NCBI GenBank assembly: GCA_031265635.1
Contig: JAISCK010000154.1
Span: 1-17,167 of the forward strand
Reading direction: 5' to 3'
DNA: 17,167 bases
Source of the DNA: Spirochaetaceae bacterium
GTDB lineage: Bacteria > Spirochaetota > Spirochaetia > Treponematales > Breznakiellaceae
Shown here: positions 12,751 through 17,167 of the stretch, piece by piece
Position numbering within the stretch: position 1 is the first letter of the stretch
Layout of the letters: each line of letters begins with the position of its first letter
Position numbers and translations under genes: made by a program
The notes under the pieces: model-generated
Seen by the model: only the letters and a program-made list of their open reading frames with translations
What the model was told of the DNA's origin: nothing
Databases searched by the model: none

Positions 12751-13602
12751 ATGGATAAACCGGTGATGGGGCTCATCAGAACCACCTATAAGGCCTTTTC
12801 CCAATCCCAAAAACAGGTAGCCGCTTATGTGCTTGCCCATCCCGAAAAGGTCATACTGCTTTCCATAGCCGAACTTGCCGCGGCTTGCGGGGTCAGCGAA
12901 CCTACGGTCATGCGCTTTCTCCACAAGATGAATTACCAGTCCTACCAGGTATTCAGGGTGAATATAGCCAGGGAAAGCGCCGGGGATACGGGCCAGGCCC
13001 TTTACAGTGATGTAAAAGCAGGGGATACAGGCCGGGAAATAATGAAAAAGGTAATCGCCTCTACCAAATGTTCCCTTGAGGATCTTCTTGCTATTCTTGA
13101 CCCCGGCCTTCTGGACACCCTTTGCAGGGAGATACACAGGGCAAAGCAGGTGCTGATCATCGGGGTAGGCTCCACCTATGCGGTGGCCTGGGATTTCTGC
13201 CATAAATTGCTGAAACTGGGAATCAACGCCACATGCAGCAACGATCCCCACATCATCAATATACGCTGCGGCAGCCTCAACCCGCGATCGTCAATCCTCA
13301 TCGCCATATCTCATTCAGGAGAAAGCAGGGAAATACTCGACGGCGTTGCCCTGGCAAAAGAGAGGAACTGCCCGGTGTTCGGTATCACCAGCTTTCCCCG
13401 TTCAAGCCTGGCAAAACTCGCCGGCAGGACCCTCCTTTCAAGCTCCCTTGAAACCAGTTACCGCTCTGACGCCCTCACGAGCCGCATACTCCAGCTCTGC
13501 ATCATCGATATGGCGTATATACGGCTCGCCCTCATGGGGGGCAACACCAGCATGGAAAACATAAACGCGTCCAGGGTGGCGGTAGCCAGGAACAAGACCT
13601 GA
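12751..13602 (+). CDS. RpiR/MurR-family regulator (HTH + SIS domain)
   Basis: A 283-aa regulator. The N-terminal HTH_6 domain (1-77) shows AFSQSQKQVAAYVLAHPEKV, SIAELAAACGVSEPTVMRFLHKM and YQSYQVFRV, as in RpiR proteins. The C-terminal SIS domain (about 128-262) binds a phosphosugar effector, with VLIIGVGSTYAVAWDF at its start and ILIAISHSGESREIL (182-196), where the Ser-rich loop grips phosphate. The ATG 12751 start is preceded by GAGAGGAG about 11 bases upstream; a TTG at 12730 is less likely. It converges on the kinase-aldolase-dehydrogenase operon and probably controls it in response to a sugar phosphate made by that pathway. No terminator is evident in the 52-bp gap to the kinase gene. 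Confidence 0.92.
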   Translation: MDKPVMGLIRTTYKAFSQSQKQVAAYVLAHPEKVILLSIAELAAACGVSEPTVMRFLHKMNYQSYQVFRVNIARESAGDTGQALYSDVKAGDTGREIMKKVIASTKCSLEDLLAILDPGLLDTLCREIHRAKQVLIIGVGSTYAVAWDFCHKLLKLGINATCSNDPHIINIRCGSLNPRSSILIAISHSGESREILDGVALAKERNCPVFGITSFPRSSLAKLAGRTLLSSSLETSYRSDALTSRILQLCIIDMAYIRLALMGGNTSMENINASRVAVARNKT

Positions 13603-13654
13603 TGGAAGACAGGACCGTACTGACAAAACAGACGCCGCGTTCTGACACGGGACC

Positions 13655-15172
13655 CTATCCCCCCATGAACTCCTCATACACCCCGCCGCCTGAAAGGGCG
13701 CGGTAGAGTTTCTTTTTCGCGGCGCGGAGTTTTTGATAGACCCCGGTGTCTTTTGTGTGGGGCTGAAAGCTCATTTCCACTCCGGCGCCCATGGCCCTGA
13801 AGGCGGCGTCAAGGCCGGGGTGCATTCCCAGGGCCGCCGCGGAAACCATGCAGGCCCCAAGGCTGCTTGCCTCGCTGTTTTTGTAGCGTATAACGGGCCT
13901 GTTGTAAAATCCCGCCTGTATACGGCAAAAAAGATCGCTCTTTACCATGCCTCCCGCGACATTGACGGCGGTGATGGTTCCGGTAAGCTCTTCGATGAGT
14001 TCGAGGCAGTCGCTGATTTCCATGGCTATGCCTTCCAGTATGGCCCGGTTCATGTCGCCCCTGGTTGTGCCGAGGGAAAGGTTAAAGAACAGTCCCTTTG
14101 CCATGGGATTCCAGTAGGGCGCGGCGCTGCCTTCAAAATGGGGCAGCATCACAACGCCTCTGGCGCCGGGACCTGATTTGACAGCCTCGTCGTCCATGAC
14201 CGCATAGGGTTTGGGACGGTCCGCAAGATCCTGGCAATACTGTTCCTTGAACCAGCGGTAAATCGAGCCGGTGTTGAATATCCCCGCTTCCATGACCCAT
14301 TTGCCCGCGATGGCCGAGGCCTGAACCAGAACCCGGCAGGATGCGTCAAAGACCGGCTTGCCGGCGTAGGAAACAACAAAGGAGCCTGTCCCGGTATTTG
14401 CCTCGGCCATGCCCGGCGCGGTAACGCCAAGGGCAACCGCGGCGTTCTGCTGGTCGCCGCCCGAGACCGCCACGGGAAGCCCTTCGGGAAGGCCGGTAAG
14501 GGCGGCAAATTCATGCGTCAGTTTTCCGGCCACCGAACCGGGAGGAAGAAGACGGGGGAGGGTCCCGGCGCTGACGCCGGCTATGCGCAGCAGATCTTCT
14601 TCCCACTGGAATTTTTCGATATTCATCAGCATGGTACGGCCGGCCTGGGTATAGTCGGTAACATACTCGCCGGTAAGGCAGTACACCACATAGTCCTGGA
14701 CCCCAAGGGCCTTGCGCATGGCCCTGTAGATGCCGTTTTCATTGGCTTTAAGCCAGAGTATCTTGGGCAGCACAAAATAGGGATTGGCCCGCAGTCCGGT
14801 AAGCCGGTAAAGGTGTTCAAGGCCGTATTCCCTGATGAGCCCGTCACATTCGGCGATGGTACGTTTATCCTGCCACATAATCGCGTTGCACAGGGGCTTG
14901 CCTTCTTTATCCGCGGGGATAAGGGAATACCTCTGGCTCGTAACCGCTATACCGCAGGCGGCAAGGCCCCTGTCCTTGATAAACGAGGCGGTCCTGAACA
15001 GCACGTCGGCAGCGGCGCGCTTCCAGGATTCGGGAGACTGTTCCACCCAGCTCGGCCTGGGAAATTCCGCATGGTACTCATGACCAAAGGCGCAGGCGCT
15101 TTTTCCGTTTTCATCATAGAGGATGGACCGCATGCTCGAAGTTCCCAGATCAAGGGCGATACTATACTGCAT
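13655..15172 (-). CDS. FGGY-family carbohydrate kinase
   Basis: A 505-aa cytoplasmic sugar kinase using ATP. The first FGGY domain (1-245) begins YSIALDLGTSSMRSILYD, the phosphate-binding loop, and includes GIAVTSQRYSLIPAD (74-88) and NAIMWQDKRT (96-105). The catalytic base is Asp240 in AVSGGDQQNAAVALG. The second domain has the adenosine motif NVAGGMVKSDLF (404-415) and GRT-like contacts. Overall it is closest to the xylulokinase/gluconokinase/erythritol-kinase side of the family, but the substrate cannot be read from the sequence. The start ATG 15172 has GAGGAAGG upstream, 12 bp after the aldolase stop. As last gene of the operon it presumably phosphorylates the sugar or polyol whose product is cleaved by the aldolase. 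Confidence 0.92.
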   Translation of the reverse strand: MQYSIALDLGTSSMRSILYDENGKSACAFGHEYHAEFPRPSWVEQSPESWKRAAADVLFRTASFIKDRGLAACGIAVTSQRYSLIPADKEGKPLCNAIMWQDKRTIAECDGLIREYGLEHLYRLTGLRANPYFVLPKILWLKANENGIYRAMRKALGVQDYVVYCLTGEYVTDYTQAGRTMLMNIEKFQWEEDLLRIAGVSAGTLPRLLPPGSVAGKLTHEFAALTGLPEGLPVAVSGGDQQNAAVALGVTAPGMAEANTGTGSFVVSYAGKPVFDASCRVLVQASAIAGKWVMEAGIFNTGSIYRWFKEQYCQDLADRPKPYAVMDDEAVKSGPGARGVVMLPHFEGSAAPYWNPMAKGLFFNLSLGTTRGDMNRAILEGIAMEISDCLELIEELTGTITAVNVAGGMVKSDLFCRIQAGFYNRPVIRYKNSEASSLGACMVSAAALGMHPGLDAAFRAMGAGVEMSFQPHTKDTGVYQKLRAAKKKLYRALSGGGVYEEFMGG

Positions 15173-15184
15173 CCGCGGCCTTCC

Positions 15185-16027
15185 TCATACAGACGTAAAG
15201 AAACGTATGTACTTGAGTACCACGTCCTTTACATACTGCTGCTGGTTTTCGGCAACTACGGCAAGATGGGGCGCTTTGGCGGCGCCAAGCAGTTCTTTTG
15301 TTTTTTCCACCGCGTATGCCGATATTTCGGTATTCACGTTGATCTTGCAGATGCCGTTTCTGATGCAGTCCCTGATGATCTCTTCGGGAATCCCCGATCC
15401 GCCGTGAAGCACCAGGGGTATGTCCACAAGGGCGCGTATTTCTTTCAGCAAATCAATGCGTACATTGGGCCTTGCGGTATAGAGACCGTGAACCGTTCCT
15501 ATGGAAACAGCCAGGGCGTCGCAGCCGCTTTCCCTGACAAAATCGCAGGCGGCTTTGGGGGAAGTATAGGCTTCCCTGTCATTGGCGCTCCCTTCGTGGC
15601 TCGTTTCGGTAGCGGCAAGGCTTCCCAGTTCGGCCTCAACCGACACGCCGCAGCTATGGGCGGCCTCGCAGACCCTGGCGGTATTGGCAATGTTCTCCGC
15701 AAAGGGAAGGGCCGATCCGTCGTACATCACCGAACTGAACCCCGCCTGTATGGCCCTGTAGATAGTGTCTATCCCGGAGCAGTGGTCCAGATGGAGGCAT
15801 GCCTCTATGCCGTACTCACAACACAGGGTCCGCGCCATGGAAACAGCGCCGGCAAGGGACATATTGGAAAGATACTTTGCGCCAAAGGCAATAATCGCCG
15901 CCTGACCCGTCTCCTTTGCGGCAAGAACCACGCCCTTCATGGTCTCGTAGTTGTACACATTAAACGATCCCACCGCATAAGGAGCTTTCCTGGCCCGCAG
16001 GAGCATTTCATTGAAATTTTTCAACAT
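15185..16027 (-). CDS. Class II (zinc) ketose-bisphosphate aldolase family protein
   Basis: A 280-aa aldolase of the FbaA/GatY/KbaY/IolJ family. It reads YAVGSFNVYNYE (17-28), CLHLDHCSG (77-85) with catalytic Asp81 and Zn ligand His82, SVMYDGSALPF (99-109), VEAELGSL (130-137), TVHGLY with His180, and LVLHGGSGIPEE with Zn ligand His208. The family cleaves ketose phosphates to dihydroxyacetone phosphate and an aldehyde. I chose ATG 16027 (MLKNFNEM) because AAGGGG lies six bases before it and it matches family N-termini; ATG 16042 overlaps the upstream stop as ATGA and is a possible alternative, adding five residues. Exact substrate is unknown; fructose-, tagatose- or deoxyketogluconate-type phosphates are all possible. 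Confidence 0.92.
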   Translation of the reverse strand: MLKNFNEMLLRARKAPYAVGSFNVYNYETMKGVVLAAKETGQAAIIAFGAKYLSNMSLAGAVSMARTLCCEYGIEACLHLDHCSGIDTIYRAIQAGFSSVMYDGSALPFAENIANTARVCEAAHSCGVSVEAELGSLAATETSHEGSANDREAYTSPKAACDFVRESGCDALAVSIGTVHGLYTARPNVRIDLLKEIRALVDIPLVLHGGSGIPEEIIRDCIRNGICKINVNTEISAYAVEKTKELLGAAKAPHLAVVAENQQQYVKDVVLKYIRFFTSV

Positions 16028-16038
16028 GCCTTGCCCCT

Positions 16039-17124
16039 TCATTCTGAAAGCCATTGCCTGAAACCGGGATTGTCAAGCACTTCCCTGTTGATGATGAAGC
16101 GGGCATCTTCTCCCTTTAGAAACCTGGCAATATCCTCAAGAAGAAGATAGGGCGAATTGGTCAGGGCGTCGGAAGTGGTTCCCGCAAGGTGGGTGGTGAG
16201 GGTTACATTATCAAGGCCAAGGTAGGGACTGTCGGCGGGAAGGGGCTCGGTAGTAAACACGTCAAGAGCCGCTCCCTGTATCTTCTTGTTTTTGAGGGCC
16301 CAGACAAGAGCGTCCTGGTCCACAAGACCTGCCCTTCCGGTATTGATAAAGTACGCCGTAGGCTTCATAAGGGAAAGGAGATCCCTACCGATCATTTTTT
16401 TGTTCTCATCGGTAAGCCTCGCGTGTATCGAGATAAAATCAGACATTTTGAAAAGTTCTTCGATGCCAACAGGAACAGCGCCGGCGGCCCTGACACGATC
16501 AGGAGCGGCGTAAGGATCGTATACTACGACCTTGACCTCAAAGCCTGAAAGTTTTTTTGCCACCAGGGAACCGATAAAACCAAAGCCCACAAGGCCCACG
16601 GTCCTTCCGCCGAGTTCAGGGACCGTATCACTATTGGCAAAGGTCTTGCGCCACTGACCGTTCTTGATCGCGTAATGGGCCCTGGCAATGTTGCGGCATT
16701 CGGCAAGCATCATGCCCACGGCAAAATCAGACACCGCATGGGCGTTTCTGCCCTGGACATTGAATACCAGCACGCCCCGCCCGGTTGCGGCGGGCACATT
16801 GACATTTTCAAGCCCGGCCCTGCTTACCCCGACTATCCGCAGGGAAGGCATGGCGTCAATGACCTTGGACGACACAGGAACAAAAAGCCCGGCCAGCACA
16901 TTACAGTCCTTTCCGTGGGAAAGAACCAGGGGATCGGCGTCTTCGATTTCCGGCCCCTGCTTTTCGACCTCAAGTCTGCGGTACTGCAGTTTATCCCAGC
17001 TTGGTTCCCAGTCTCCCGCAAAAGAAACCTGTCCATAAGGGGCAAGGTATTTGTCCCAGGCGGCCCTAAAGCCCTGATGGGGGATCATCGCGTCCCCCAG
17101 AAGAATGCCGTTTAGTTTAGGCAT
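16039..17124 (-). CDS. D-isomer-specific 2-hydroxyacid dehydrogenase
   Basis: A 361-aa NAD(P)-dependent oxidoreductase of the PGDH/D-lactate dehydrogenase superfamily. The Rossmann motif is GLVGFGFIGSLVAKKL (177-192), with VYDPYA (201-206) at the end of the second strand, where an Asp favours NAD. The catalytic triad is readable: Arg264 in INTGRAGLVD, Glu293 in TTEPLP and His312 in THLAGTT. The protein is longer than typical (about 310-330) because of an extended N-terminal segment (about 30-75, rich in Trp and charged residues). The start ATG 17124 has a strong SD (GGGAGG). It is the first gene of the operon and its stop overlaps a candidate aldolase start. It likely oxidises or reduces a sugar-acid intermediate, which is inferred from context. 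Confidence 0.92.
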   Translation of the reverse strand: MPKLNGILLGDAMIPHQGFRAAWDKYLAPYGQVSFAGDWEPSWDKLQYRRLEVEKQGPEIEDADPLVLSHGKDCNVLAGLFVPVSSKVIDAMPSLRIVGVSRAGLENVNVPAATGRGVLVFNVQGRNAHAVSDFAVGMMLAECRNIARAHYAIKNGQWRKTFANSDTVPELGGRTVGLVGFGFIGSLVAKKLSGFEVKVVVYDPYAAPDRVRAAGAVPVGIEELFKMSDFISIHARLTDENKKMIGRDLLSLMKPTAYFINTGRAGLVDQDALVWALKNKKIQGAALDVFTTEPLPADSPYLGLDNVTLTTHLAGTTSDALTNSPYLLLEDIARFLKGEDARFIINREVLDNPGFRQWLSE

Positions 17125-17142
17125 GATTCCTCCCTCGCTACC

Positions 17143-17155
17143 GTAATAATATTAC
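17143..17155. promoter_or_regulatory. Short palindrome upstream of the dehydrogenase operon
   Basis: GTAATAATATTAC is a perfect palindrome around A17149, 18 bp upstream of the ATG and overlapping a TATTAT that could serve as -10 on the minus strand; the -35 would lie beyond the window. It is a candidate RpiR operator, but short and AT-rich, so it may be chance. Confidence 0.35.
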
Positions 17156-17167
17156 TGTTATGAATAC

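Noticed and set aside
12712..13251. Upstream extension of the TIGR03546 frame to 354 codons
   Set aside because: The added part is antisense to the well-supported rpiR gene, while the family N-terminus begins at ATG 12711.
14513..16150. A 545-codon open frame on the plus strand
   Set aside because: It is antisense across the kinase, aldolase and part of the dehydrogenase genes, all of which have clear catalytic motifs; the frame shows no recognisable domain and reflects GC-rich codon usage on the other strand.
1..17167. CRISPR arrays, tRNA or rRNA genes, transposases, integrases
   Set aside because: I saw no regularly spaced repeats, no tRNA-like cloverleaf sequence, no rRNA signature and no recombinase motif on either strand.

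Overview
The window looks like chromosome from a treponeme-type spirochaete. This is inferred from an outer-membrane-associated TIGR03545/TIGR03546 gene pair, an RpoS-sized sigma-70 factor, lipoprotein-type signal sequence and moderately GC-rich coding sequence. No rRNA or tRNA gene is visible to fix the taxonomy. All family names come from reading motifs by eye; no database search was possible.

Layout, left to right. (1) 1-705: the 3' end of a sugar-phosphate SIS-domain protein. (2) 716-1588 (-): a 290-aa group-2 sigma-70 factor, diverging from (3) a leuC/leuD-type hydro-lyase operon headed by an XRE-cupin regulator, 1895-4324 (+). The 306-bp divergent region between them holds a good sigma-54 promoter match for the sigma gene, a perfect 25-bp palindrome, and a sigma-70 promoter with a 12-bp inverted repeat for the XRE gene. 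(4) 4326-5624 (-): enolase, ending one base from leuD. (5) 5799-7589 (+): an exported FMN/FAD lipoprotein reductase with a textbook sigma-70 promoter carrying two inverted repeats, followed by a terminator and a convergent tetR gene (7637-8197, -). (6) 8289-9930 (-): a three-gene cassette of unknown function, lower in GC than its neighbours. It is bracketed by remnants of the genes on either side: a 17-codon TIGR03545 tail at 8239-8289 and a tetR fragment at 10006-10074. (7) 10084-12711 (-): the intact TIGR03546-TIGR03545 pair. (8) 12751-17124: an RpiR-type regulator (+) converging on a three-gene catabolic operon (-) encoding a 2-hydroxyacid dehydrogenase, a class II aldolase and an FGGY kinase.

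How it fits together. The operons are mostly small metabolic units with an adjacent regulator: XRE-cupin with leuCD, TetR with the flavoprotein, RpiR with kinase/aldolase/dehydrogenase. The most unusual region is 8239-10083. There an ancestral tetR-TIGR03545 junction was apparently split, with junction pieces left on both sides of an acquired three-gene cassette that is the best candidate for an undescribed system. The second is the sigma gene, whose upstream region suggests an RpoN-to-RpoS-like cascade resembling that of Borrelia.
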